A DNA stretch of 64,000 nucleotides from Ischnura elegans (taxonomy: Eukaryota; Arthropoda; Insecta; Odonata; Coenagrionidae), in contig NC_060246.1 in the NCBI RefSeq assembly GCF_921293095.1, forward strand, positions 84,565,030 to 84,629,029. Direction: 5' to 3'. Numbering within the stretch: position 1 is the stretch's first letter; every line of letters begins with the position of its first letter. Shown here piece by piece: positions 26,270 to 38,200 of this stretch. Position numbers and translations under genes: made by a program. Below the pieces are notes generated by a model. It saw only the letters and a program-made list of their open reading frames with translations. It was not told the origin of the DNA and did no database searches.

Positions 26270-27765
26270 TATTCCCACAAGAGGTTGCTGCTCCTAATTG
26301 GTCGCCTACAGGCCACTCAATCCTGGCCATCCCCTCCTGTCAAAACCTTCTCCCTTAAATCATTATTGACACTACCTTCATCTTCTCTTTGGTCTTCCCC
26401 TCGTTCTCTTCCCTTCCACTAGCTAATTTAGAATTCTGTTCTCCAAATACTCCTCATCCCCTCTTAAAGTATGACCAAACATTCCATCCTTCCCTGTTGC
26501 ACCTTTCTTGAGATAACAATGACTCCTGCCATCTCCCTCATTGTCTTATTCCTAATCTTAACTCTTCTTATTTTTCCCATTATCTCTCTCAGGATTTTCA
26601 TCTCTGCCACATCCACTTTCTTTTCATGGGCTTCCTTGGCAGGCCAGGTTTCGCTTGCATATATGTCGGTGCTCAACAATTTTGTGCTCTTCCCTTGATC
26701 CTGCTCTCAACCCTGCGATCACACAACATCCATGATACTTCTTTCCAGTTTCTCCTCTCTGTTTGGATTCTTTGGTTCACCTCTCTTTCAAGACCACCAT
26801 CCTCGGATAGATACGATCCAAGATATTTAAATTCTCTAATTCTATTCAAACTGTTCTGAATTATCTCGACATCTCCAATATTGCCTTCTCCTCCAAACCA
26901 CTGGTATTCATGTCTTCATCCTGCTAATCTTGAGCCCTCCACCTTCAATTGCTGCCCTCCATTTTTCAATGACTTCCTCTCTGGTCTTTCCCACCAACAC
27001 TATGTCGTCCGGAAACAACATTGACCATGGGGCTTGCTCCCTCACCTCCTGTGTGAGGACATCCATTAACTGGTCGAACAGATGAGGACTGAGACTGGTG
27101 GAGTCTTAGCATACTCTGTTACCCCACCTTTGATCTAACCTGGGTGTATGCTGTCTCATACATGTCATCACTTTCCTATCCTCACAAAATTCACGGGCAC
27201 CCACTTTTTCATCACACACCGCCAATGTAAGAGCCTTTGTGCCGTTTTTGGTGATGAAATAAATAAATAATATTCTCCTGGAGACTTGTATGCCTTTTCC
27301 ACATCTCCAGAGATGAGGTGCATTTCTTTTGTCTTCTCTGTGTGCTTTTCCAACAGCTAACTCAAAGCAAGTATAGTATCCATAGTCCTCTTACCTGTAA
27401 TGAAACCAAACTGTTAATTTCCTTATATGTTGCTTTCCTCAGTCTCTTCTCTATTATTTTCTTCCAAAGTCCCCTGGTGTGTGACATTATTTTCATTCCC
27501 CTATAGTTATTACATTTCTGGATATCACCCTTTTCCTTGTACAAAGGCACCAGCAGACTTTCTCTCCAGGAGTCGGGGATCTTCTTTTCATCCTCTAAGA
27601 GCTCCCATACAAGATCTTCTACCTTTTCCTTTCGGGCATTCCATATATGCTTCAAATGCTACTCTGCCAGGAGCTACAGCTTTTCCTTTTATCATATATT
27701 TCCAAAGTGCCTCCACAACTTCTTCTCTATAGTTATTCCAGGACTGGCACTGAGTTAAGTTATAT
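26270..27765 (-). pseudogene. Decayed RTE-type LINE reverse transcriptase
   Basis: On the minus strand, pieces of one reverse transcriptase follow each other in the right order in shifting frames: the fingers region (WRESLLVPLYKEKGDIQ, NYRGMKIMSHT) at 27362-27655, a palm piece (DVEKAYKSPGEY) at 27168-27353, an active-site box near 26999-27020 reading FPDDIVLVGK instead of the usual FADD, and a C-terminal part (ASETWPAKEAHEKKVDVAEM) at 26464-26679. The Ala-to-Pro change in the catalytic box, plus frameshifts and stops, make it dead. The endonuclease domain is absent. Confidence 0.8.
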
Positions 27766-29185
27766 TGCCAACTTACAATAATCCTTATTTATTTAATGTT
27801 TAACATAAAGTTACAGCACAACTTAATCAATCAAGAGTAATGCATTGGATCGGCATCCTTTAAGTTCCAGTTGGTGGGAAATAAAAATGTACAACATGTG
27901 TGCAGTAAATCTTTTGCTACATCAATGAATTTATCATTGGTTTGATTACTTTGCACATCATCTGGTAAAAAAAGACGGGGGATGGCAAGATGTCTATAAA
28001 CACTGGTGTGTATGTTGATGTATTTCTCCAAAACTTTCTAAGTAGGCAGCAACGGCAGCATCTACACCCAAAAGAGCAAGGGTATGTCAAAAAAATATTT
28101 GTATTTACCTGGGCGTGATTGTATGTAATAGTAAAATATTTGATGTGTACGATATGGAAAATCCCTGCACACCACACTCTGTGGCCATATCAATTTTTTG
28201 CAGGCATTCCTAGATGTTATGGTGGAAGAGATTGAGAAAATATATTTTTATACTCTATGTTTTCTTAATAAATATATTGCTTTATTTTACTGCAGGAGAT
28301 TCAGTATCATAGGCAGCTTTAGGGGGAAGGCAGGTGGGCACCCCCCCCCCAAACTCTTAAAAAATAGACAAAATTGTTAATATGGTTATCATTACATTTG
28401 TTTTATTTTGTGTATTACCTATATCATGGAGCCTCATAATCATTTAATTTATTATAAATAACTTTCATATAAAAATAAAGAGAATGTTTTCTACTGTAAT
28501 TATTGTATTTCGTTTTAAATCTCAAATAAGAGTTGATCTGTCAGACCCTAGTGCTCCCCTAGAAAAAAATCCTGGATCCACCCCTGTGCAGTAGGCATCA
28601 GAATTAAAATTTTGAGAAATACTGCACTATGATCACCCACCCTTAATTAGCAAACAGTTTATCTTACAGTGCACCAGGAGACCAAAGCAATGTATTTTTT
28701 TCCTGTGTCTATGTGAATTTTAATTCAGCTGGGTGGCTTACAAAGAATCATATTGAAGCTGCGTGGACTTCCATTGCTAAAATATGTGGGCGTGGTACGC
28801 ATTAAAAATTAAAATGCAGTGAATACATTTTTGTGCACCCCTGATTTATACTATCGCTTCAAACTATGTTATGTAGAAGAAGCGGCAGAAAGTGATCAAA
28901 GCTACGGCTAACAACAAAATGAAAGCAAATTCCAACGGCCTCAAAATGGTTGACTTGGCGGTATATATTCGCTTGTTAGAATATAAAATTTCTTTGTAAA
29001 TTTATTTTTTAGTATACTAGACCTCCTCTCAATTTTTTGGGCCGTATGGATAGGCCGGGCTTACACCTTTGTTCTCCTCATATTTCTCACATCCAAAAGA
29101 GGAGTTGCTTCTCGTCAATTTCATTTTGGCGCTCCTCACGCTACAATCAGCCGGTTCAGGCGGAGAACGTTAGTCAATTGTCGGT
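27766..29185 (+). promoter_or_regulatory. 5' flank of the SDR gene
   Basis: About 1.4 kb without a recognisable gene. The last 170 bases before the start codon are richer in GC and CpG than their surroundings, fitting a promoter/5' UTR. No TATA box is convincing. An in-frame TAG lies 15 bases before the ATG at 29186, which supports that start. Around 28310-28590 there are C runs and a tail (ctggatccacccctg) that look like an unpaired transposon copy. Confidence 0.4.
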
Positions 29186-29237
29186 ATGGCGTCGACGAAA
29201 CTGACGGATGTCAAACCTCGTGTGATGGTTTTGGGAG
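29186..29237 (+). CDS. SDR exon 1: start codon and first beta strand
   Basis: MASTKLTDVKPRVMVLG; donor gtaaat, exit phase 1. The intron splits the first glycine pair of the nucleotide-binding loop. TAG in frame 15 bases upstream of the ATG; the context tcggtATGG is only fair. Confidence 0.88.
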
Positions 29238-32200
29238 GTAAATTGTTATTGTGCTTGCTGCAATTGTTTTATATTTTCTTCGAAGTTCAGAAAATCTGTG
29301 GTCATTGTTTTTATAGGGTATCGCTGAATGTGCATCTTGCTGTTCGTTTATGTCTTGCTTCTGATTATTCATCACGTATTTCGCTTATTCATTCCTTATT
29401 ACTCAACTCTGTTGTGATTGACGTTGCATTAGCGTAAAAGTGTTTATTCTGCTTAATTTTTTTCTCTAGGGTGTGGTTTTATAGGCAGAAATCTGGTTGA
29501 GTTCCTGGTCGATAACGACCTTGTGTCTTCCGTTACTGTGGTTGATAAGGTACCACCGCAAACTGCGTGGCTTGACCGTAAACACCAAGAAATCTTCGAC
29601 AGTCAGAAAGTCACTTTTAAGAGCGCAAATTTAATAATACCCGGTAAGTTTTTTGGAAATTTGGTTGCATGTTCGTGGTGTTGCAATGATGGGGTAATCA
29701 ATAATTTTTATTTTCAGCTTCCTGTGAAAATGCTTTTTTGGACGAAGGGGACCCTATTGACTTCATTATCAATTGTGCTGGGGAAACTAAGTATGGGCAG
29801 ACGGACCCAGTTTACCGCGAGGGCATATTGAAATTAAGTCTTAACTGTGCTAACCTAGCTGCCAAGCTGAAAGTGAAACGATATGTAGAAATATCCTCAG
29901 GTCACGTTTACCAGAATGATAAGGTAAAGTTTTATTTTTTCTCCTCTGCATTCTGTTGAAGTGGCGGTTAGTCTAAGTTTTATATTTATATCCAGGTTGC
30001 TCACAAAGAAACTGCGAAGTTGGAACCGTGGACTTTCGTCGCTAAATACAAGCTAATGGTTGAAGAAGAATTGAAAAATGTAACTGACTTGAATTATGTT
30101 GTGGTGCGACCTGCCATTGTTTATGGGAAAGGAGATAAGAATGGCATCGGTAATTATGATTTCTCTGTCGGATTTATTGTAATTTGAGCACAAGTGGGTT
30201 GCTCAGTCCACAACACTGGCTGAATGAATGTATGGTTTTTCAAGTTGATGATCGTGTTACCATAATTTTTTTGTTCCAGTTCCTCGGCTAGTCACCGGTG
30301 CCGTATATCGGCAATTGGGGGAAATGATGCGGTTATTATGGAGTAAAGATTTGGCAATGAACACAGTTCATGTGAGAGATGTGTGTAGAGCGGTGTGGCT
30401 CCTCTGTCAGCGTCATGCAGATGGAGGGGCCACACGGGGTCAAGTTTACAATGTAGTTGACATGGGTGACACCACTCAGGGTTGCATAAGTGCCATTGTG
30501 TCGGAAATTTTCAACATAAATCATGACTTCGTTGGGTCCATGCTGTCATCAGTTTACAAAGTAAGTGCTTTACTCGCAGAAAATATGATCCGTTATACTG
30601 TTTGATTATTCTACATGCACTTAAAAATCAGCGACTTGTATGCTTCGATGGAAGGTATTAATGAGGAATTCCAACTTCCTTGTTTCCAATTTTTTAATGC
30701 ATTGATAGGTTCCCTGGCATATTAGTTCACTGGCCTGAGTCTGTGGGGCGGTATAGAATCATGCAATTTTGCCTTCAAATGGGTCTAAGTAATTAAGTAG
30801 TATGTATTAGGTAAAGTTAATTAGTTAAAGTTGAATTTAAATTTGGTAAAAAATTACTATGTATCATTACTAAGTTTTTTCTGTGAAAGTAATTATTAAT
30901 AGTTAAAAATTGGATCACTTTCATTTATTAAGTTATATTTTATTTATTGTTTGATGAGTTCTTCTCAAGTGAGTATTTTTTGCAGTATGAACCTAATATT
31001 ATTCATGCATTATCACAAAACCCTTTTCCCTTAGCTCTCTTGGATTTAGAAATCTCTTGGCTGAATAGGATGATGGACTTTCTCACGAAAGCCAGTTAGT
31101 AGCTCCACTTACTTATTAATTGGGCTAGTCCGTAGTTGCTGGTCATTTTCATCTTTGCATAAGTCCACTGTATTTTCTTGTGCTCATACATTTCTTGCCT
31201 AGGCCACTTATCTTTTCCTTTGAATTTCCTTTCCTTTTGATAGTACTTCTGCCTGTAGTTCCTAAATTAACATCAGATTACATATTGAGCTGGCCATCCA
31301 GGTGTGGTCCCATTGGAGAAAAGTGCTTCTGGACCTCTGATCTGTTTTGATGACTTAAGATGTCCGTGTCTTTATGATATGAATCCTTATCACATTACTG
31401 GTTTTAGGAAAGTAAAGGAAAGCAAACCAGTTCACTTGGAGACCCACGGCATCTTGACTCACCAAAGTTTCTGCCTTGTTAGAGTATGAGTGAGGATACA
31501 CCCATCTATGCTTGCAACAAAGCACAAGTTAGTTTCATCGATTCGAAGAAGACTCTGGGATTTGACACATTTACTAAAGAGTTAATACCCCTTATTGATT
31601 CTATTATACCAGGACTAACCACAGTGGTAACTTTACGGAGTCACCCGCAATGCACAAATGTACAAAATTCTACACTGGGAAAATCATTGACCTTGATCAG
31701 GGTTTGAATCTGGATCCCTCGACTTCCTGCTGAGTGCCTTAACCAGTTAAGCTACCGAGGCACCCCTTTGTGGAAATTTGTGGACTTGAAATCAACTTAA
31801 TGAAACTAACTCTTTGTCTCATGCTTTGTTGCAAGCACAGATAGCATATCCCCACTCAGACTCGGACAAGGCAGAAACCTTGGTGAGTCAAGTTGCCTTG
31901 GCTTTCCCAGTCCACAAATTTTTACAGAGGAGTTTGATACCGTGGCAACTTAACTGGCTAAAGCACTCGGCCAGAAATTGAGGGATCCAGGTGGGAATGT
32001 TGGTCAAGGCATACGATTTTTCTTATGTGGAATTTTGCACTTCCTTTTCTGGACTCAGACTGCAGGGTGACACACCTGGGGGTATTAGGTCATTCTACGT
32101 GGTGCGACTCACCAGTGGGTCACTCACAGGGTTATCTTCTAGCCTCATTTCCAGCGTAAGCTCCATTTGGGCCCACTTGGATAGGGACTATGCTAGAGAA

Positions 32201-35200
32201 GGTCCTACTAGTATAGTGCCACAAGAATGCGGTATAGACCCCCTGCTGGGGCCAAGTGCTGTTCATTTCTGGGCTTTTGCAACATGGGAGTTATATTGAG
32301 ACCAGTGTCAGACAGTCTCTCCTGGTAGCATCAATCACCATTTTTTTTTCAACTTCAGTTGTCAAACATCATTCTGAAGACATGCCAGGGAGTTGCATTA
32401 TGTTATACACACAATGTATGCTTTGCATTAAAATTTCCATGCCAACAGGTTTTCTATGATCATAAGTGGTGAGCTAGGTCGCATGTGGTCTGCCATTTTT
32501 CGTGGTGCCACACATTCTGGCGAGTGTGACCCACTGGTGTGTCACCCTTCCTGTCCCACTACATTGGTCAGCATATGTAGTATGGACACACCAACTTTCT
32601 AAATCCTCATTTTACCGAATAGTGTAAGAGTAGGGTGTGACCCACTGGTGCGTCATGCCATGGTGAATGTGTTAATAAGGAACTCTTGATGTACCATACC
32701 TAATGTTCAACTTTGTTGTGATTAATGCATGATGTCACATTAAGGCATAAAATTTCTCTTGAATTGATTTTTTATGTAGGTCATACTCAACCTCTCTATA
32801 CTATTAGAACCAATTTCTGGCTTGTAGAAACTTTCCATACCATTGCACCATCAGAGATTGGCTTCTGTTCCCTTAATTAATTATAAATGCATCAAAGTCA
32901 TTAATCAAGTCAATGTGATATTACACCCATCTTACCCTCTTTAGCATAACCTTCTTTCTGGCTTGAGTATTCTCATCTAAGGGTGTGTTGAGTAATTTTT
33001 GGTTTTCTTTCAAACCCCATTTGTATTCAGCTTTCTTGGTGTGGGCATTTTCATAGAATTCCTGAAAACTGATGTCTGTTGATATGTTTTTCTGTTGGGC
33101 AAGCTGCAAGTTCAAATTAGACCAGGTCAGCATTTTCTAATGAAGTAAATAAAGCTAACTAAAACAACCAAAATGCATTACAATCAAATGCAATGAATCT
33201 TTTTAGCCTTATAATTTAGTTAATGATTAAAATATTTTCAACCAATTTTAAATGATGAATTTTTTAAAATTATTAATTGCTTGTATTATGCTGCAGGGTC
33301 ATTAGTGTTTTTGTGTTTATAAACATTACTCCTAAAATGTTGATTGATGCTGTATATGTTGTGTTGGTTGAAAAAATACTTTACTAAGTTTCTCCCTATG
33401 TAGAGAGTTGTTTGATAATACAAAATATACTGAAACTGGTTGTGAAGTAAAATTGAGGTATTAGTGGAAAATTTCCAGTTACTTTTAAGCTAATAATGTG
33501 TTTCCCCTTCTGTTCAAATTAGACTGATCTGGCTACAGTTGTTGATGAGATCAATGATAAGCATGTTGCACCTTGGGCTGAAGCCTGTGCTAATGATGGC
33601 ATCGAGAACACTCCATTGACACCATACCTGGATGGAGAAATGCTGACAAATCATCACCTTCGCTTGGATGGGACCAAATTAGTATCTACGCTTAACTTCA
33701 TCCATGATATTCCAAAAATCAACAAAGATTCTGTTAAGGAGGTGAGTTGCTAGCGTTGTGCAGCAAAATTAGTGTGTTGGTTAATTTTTGTATTGGATTT
33801 TAAGTGATCTTAGAATTATGGGGGAATCATTCAATATTAGGGATGGGTTGGTTCTGGTACCCGGTTCTTGGTACTGCTGGTTCTTGGCCTGTGGAACTGG
33901 TATCGAGAACTGATCGCTTACTTAGGAACCGACTCGGAACAGTGGAGAGGATTTGAATTTGGCACCCGAAGCCGAAATGGTCTGAAGAGTATTCAAGGCC
34001 AAAAAGTGGGAAAAAAATTTTCCAATTGCATGGTGTCCATATTTTTTTTTTTTTTTGAGAGTTGCTCGCTAACATGTGCATATAAGGGTTCGTCAGTTCG
34101 TCGCTATTGCCAAGATTGTGACATTTCCATTACCATGGCTGCTTTTAAATGAGCTGACTTTTTGCCTATTGCCATCCACAGCACGGCACTGTTCATTCAA
34201 CTTACCATAGGCCTACAAGTCTCTGTGGATGTCTTCAAAGGAGTCGAAGTACGCAGTTGACAGCATGGCACTGATTTCAGTCTGGCTCAGCAAAGTGCCG
34301 GCCATGGCATGAAGTACAGACGCCGTTCACATGAAATTGAGGCGGCTAACAGATGAGACGACTCTGCAACGCAATGTACCCACTATGAACGCTGACCGTC
34401 AGAAAATCCTTTTGTCTGAAGTTGGTCTTACGACTGAATCATGTACATATACAGTAAATCTTCGACATATGAGCAAGATGCGTTCCGAGAGCTTGTTCGT
34501 AAGTTGAAAACTTAAGCAAGGCATTGAAAAGTGTTGTTATCCTGCAGAACGCAACACTGCATTACATATTTCCGTTAATCACGTTAAATTTATCCATGGT
34601 GTCCCTGTACACTACTTGGTATATCAAAGACTTACTGTACTCGGTAAGATATGTGATGTCGCAACCTTTTTTTCTTCTCAGACAATAATACTATCACTTA
34701 TAATCATTAGAGCTTTATTTCATCCCCTCCATCCAAAATGGCTCTCTCTCTAACAATCCCCTGTTTACTCCCCATCACCATAGCGCCCTCAGCTCCAAAA
34801 CACCAATATAAACACAAATACGTATACAAATAAAAATACAATTCAAACATCAATGCATAATCAATCACGCCAAACATCATGGACACGACGTTACAGATAT
34901 CAACCCACGATTGCATAATGCCACATTCTTCTATTGAGAAACTGAAACGAATTTTCTTGTTTTTTTTTTAAATTTACACATAGATTAATTGTATATATTA
35001 TGCTCTGTTTTCTTTCAATGATTCCTAAAAGAAACGTTTATACGAACTTCATTATTATGGACCTCTGGTTTTTCGGTCCTGTGAACTTCGTAATAACAAG
35101 AGTATAATGTATTGCTTTTTGCTTACACTGCACAACGTTTTTTCTGTTGCTGACGATGTCACTGATAACACCTTTTGGCCAATCAGAGCATAATGACGCA

Positions 35201-38200
35201 AATAGAAATTGTAATACTGCAGCTGTTCATTGAAAAGGAATGGTTACAGAAACAAGCGTTAGGGTTCCCCCTAAAAATTAGGAAGCAAAATACTATTGAA
35301 AATTTTACATTCTATTTGGCAGGGTCAGATATTGCATGATCCAGTTCAATTTTGTCTGAAGAAAACTACTCCAAAAATTCATCACAATTGTACTTTAAGA
35401 AAATAGTTATTTAAAGAATTGTTTTGAACCACCATAGAGTGGCAAACATAACATTACTGCTGACAGCTTCAATGGCTTAAAAATGTCTCGCGATTCATCA
35501 GCCTCATGGAAATTGGTAGCATTGACTGTCTTAATTGAAAATTACTACAAACATGAACAGCTTTATGATAACAAATCTGCTCACTATCATAATGAATTTT
35601 TACGGATATGGTACCAAATTGAGATTGTAGCATGCTCGGAATATTTTCTCCCTGTAACTACGGCGCTAAGCATGCAGATGAAGATGAGTGCTTTAAGGAG
35701 TCAATTGGATGTGGAAGAACAGTGCAATAAGTCATCGATGAAAAGTGAATTCTCCACTGATGAGGTAATGGACATAGACATGGAGATGCATATTACAGTT
35801 AACATATAGATTTTGGCCTATTCGTGGGTATACAGTTCAGGACCTCAAATCCAGAATCCAGAAATCCAGATGTTTGAAAATTTTTGCGTAGTGTTTTGAC
35901 TTGCCACCTCGTGACACCACACTCTGAGCCATGTTCTAGGACGAGTTGGAAATTACACAAGCTATGAATACGTAATGAATAAATGCTAACAACCTAGGTA
36001 GGGAAGTGCAGGGATCTCAAATACAGAGCACAAGAACCTGAACACTTTTATAAATTAATTAATTTACAAAATATAGAAGTTTTTGCACAGATTTACTGTC
36101 CAACTATGGAAGGTATCGATAGATATCGCAACATCTACTAGTGAACACTATCAACGAAAGCTGTTGAGCATGAAGAAAAAAATGTATTTATTGCTCGTTC
36201 TCATCCAGTATTAAGCACGTACAGTTTATGCTGTGGAAGCTATGGTTGTGATATGACGACTTATTTGACAAGTTTTTTGCCTCCTTCAATGTAGTGTAAT
36301 TGAATCCATCTAATGCGATGATTGTTCTTCTTGGGGTTGTTTGATAGACCATGGTTTATGGTTTTATTGCATCAAAATTCTCAAAAAAAAAGTGTACCAC
36401 TGTTTCCGTGTGCTCAAGACCAGAAATGCAGAAACCCTTTTGTCTCAAACTGTCCGGATTTGAGGTCCTCGACTGTATATTGTGTTTATCATTATAAACT
36501 TAGTTTTGCCAAGTAAATCTGCTGCACTTATAGTCACGCTGTGCAATAGCTTTAGAACCATGTGTGTAATATATACGATTAAATTACGCACAAATATAAA
36601 AAATAAGCACCTTTGCTTGATTTTATCAGTAGAAGAATGGAGGTGATTGTCAGTAATCCCAGCACTTGCTCAATCATAACAACATATTACTTATTAGGGC
36701 CGTATTAGTAGTCTCTTCCCTAAGAGTCCCCTTGGGTATCCCTTCCCAGGGGACTCCTAGGAGAATCTTCAACATCGGTATTAATAGACGTCTCCTAAGA
36801 GTCCCCTTGTTAGGGGACCCCGAGCCAATAGGCGTGGCAACTGTGAGATGCAGCAGCAAATGATTTGTTTATAGTTAGTCACTTGTTTACTTGTTTATAT
36901 GCTAATAACTTGAGATGGCCGTGCGAAATGGTTCATTTTCAGCAGCAGAGAAGACAATCTTGTGTGATTTGGTACAAAAGTATAAATATACCCTAGCAAA
37001 CAAGAAAACAGACAGCGTACAATGCAAGGTGAAGAAGAAGGCGTGGCTAGCTGTATGTATTGAGTACTACAGCCACCACAATGTTGTTTTAAGAGATGAA
37101 AAAAAATTAAAGAAAAAGCAAGTTAACTGATTTTATGTAGTTGATAGTACAATGTTAAAGTTACTTAGGATTACTACATTATCGCCTAACCGGATTCTGC
37201 ATTTTCTTTCGTTTTTATAATAATGTATCAGCGTAAGTATGCGGCAACAGAATATTCTAAGTGAAGTAAATAAATTGTGGGGTATGCATGCTCTTTGAGG
37301 GGCTCCAGTAACGTGGATTGGAGTATCATGTGTAATCATACAGTATGAGTTTTACGTGCTGACTATTACATATTTATTTGCCGATTAAGCCTGGGCATTG
37401 GTATTTCTGCAATGCGGTGCTTTGTTGCTCTTGCATTATTTGCTTAAGTGTAGCATTATTTGTTTTGGTTCAAGTAGATGTGAATTGCCTAATTATAATG
37501 ACAATGACAATGGTCCTTAATGTGACTTGACAATAAGCTACGGTAAATGGTGCTTGTGATTTAATAGCCTATGATATTGCATTATTAACCTGAATGATAA
37601 TAGCTGCTGGAATCAATACAAAATTGGTGGAAATTATTTAAATCGAGGCTTTTGAGAGGCCACAAGAAAAATCAATTTCGGTCTAAATGACATTTTGATA
37701 CAAAATTTTTTGTTAAAATCTGTCATTAACCTGATACATATTCCGTGACAACCTCACCACGTACGGTACGTGCATTTCCAGAATGTGTAGAAAGCAGGTT
37801 GAATAAGAGTTAAAGCATTCTGAAGCTCAGATTTACCCTTTTTTCTTTTTAATGAATGCAAGGACCAGGCTATATTCAAGGGGGCATGGGGATTTCGTAG
37901 TACAGCACACTCCCGATTATCCGGGCTAATGATGGGGAGAGACCACACAAATAATCGGAAAACACTGTTATCACGAAATTTCACGTTAATGTCTTGTAAT
38001 ATACATATTATTATTTATGCAGTTATTCTGTTATTTTAGAGTACTTCCCGGACTCATTGAGAGCTTTCTTTGCCAGTTCGCGATCTTTTTAGCAGCGATA
38101 ATGTGGTTGTTGAACAGAACAACTTATTGACTTTAAAACAATATCATTACATGAGTTTCGTGATAGTGCCTCCAGTCGGCAAATTTCTCAACTTACTGGC

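Noticed and set aside
31700-31766. Functional tRNA gene
   Set aside because: A- and B-box-like sequences are present, but the acceptor and anticodon stems do not fold; it is the head of a SINE.
34940-35060. Possible promoter or small RNA in the AT-rich stretch
   Set aside because: Only homopolymer and AT runs; nothing specific.
34452-35120. cagtaaatcttcgacatatg and a possible partner near 35115
   Set aside because: Both look like Tigger-type ends, but they do not pair convincingly with each other.
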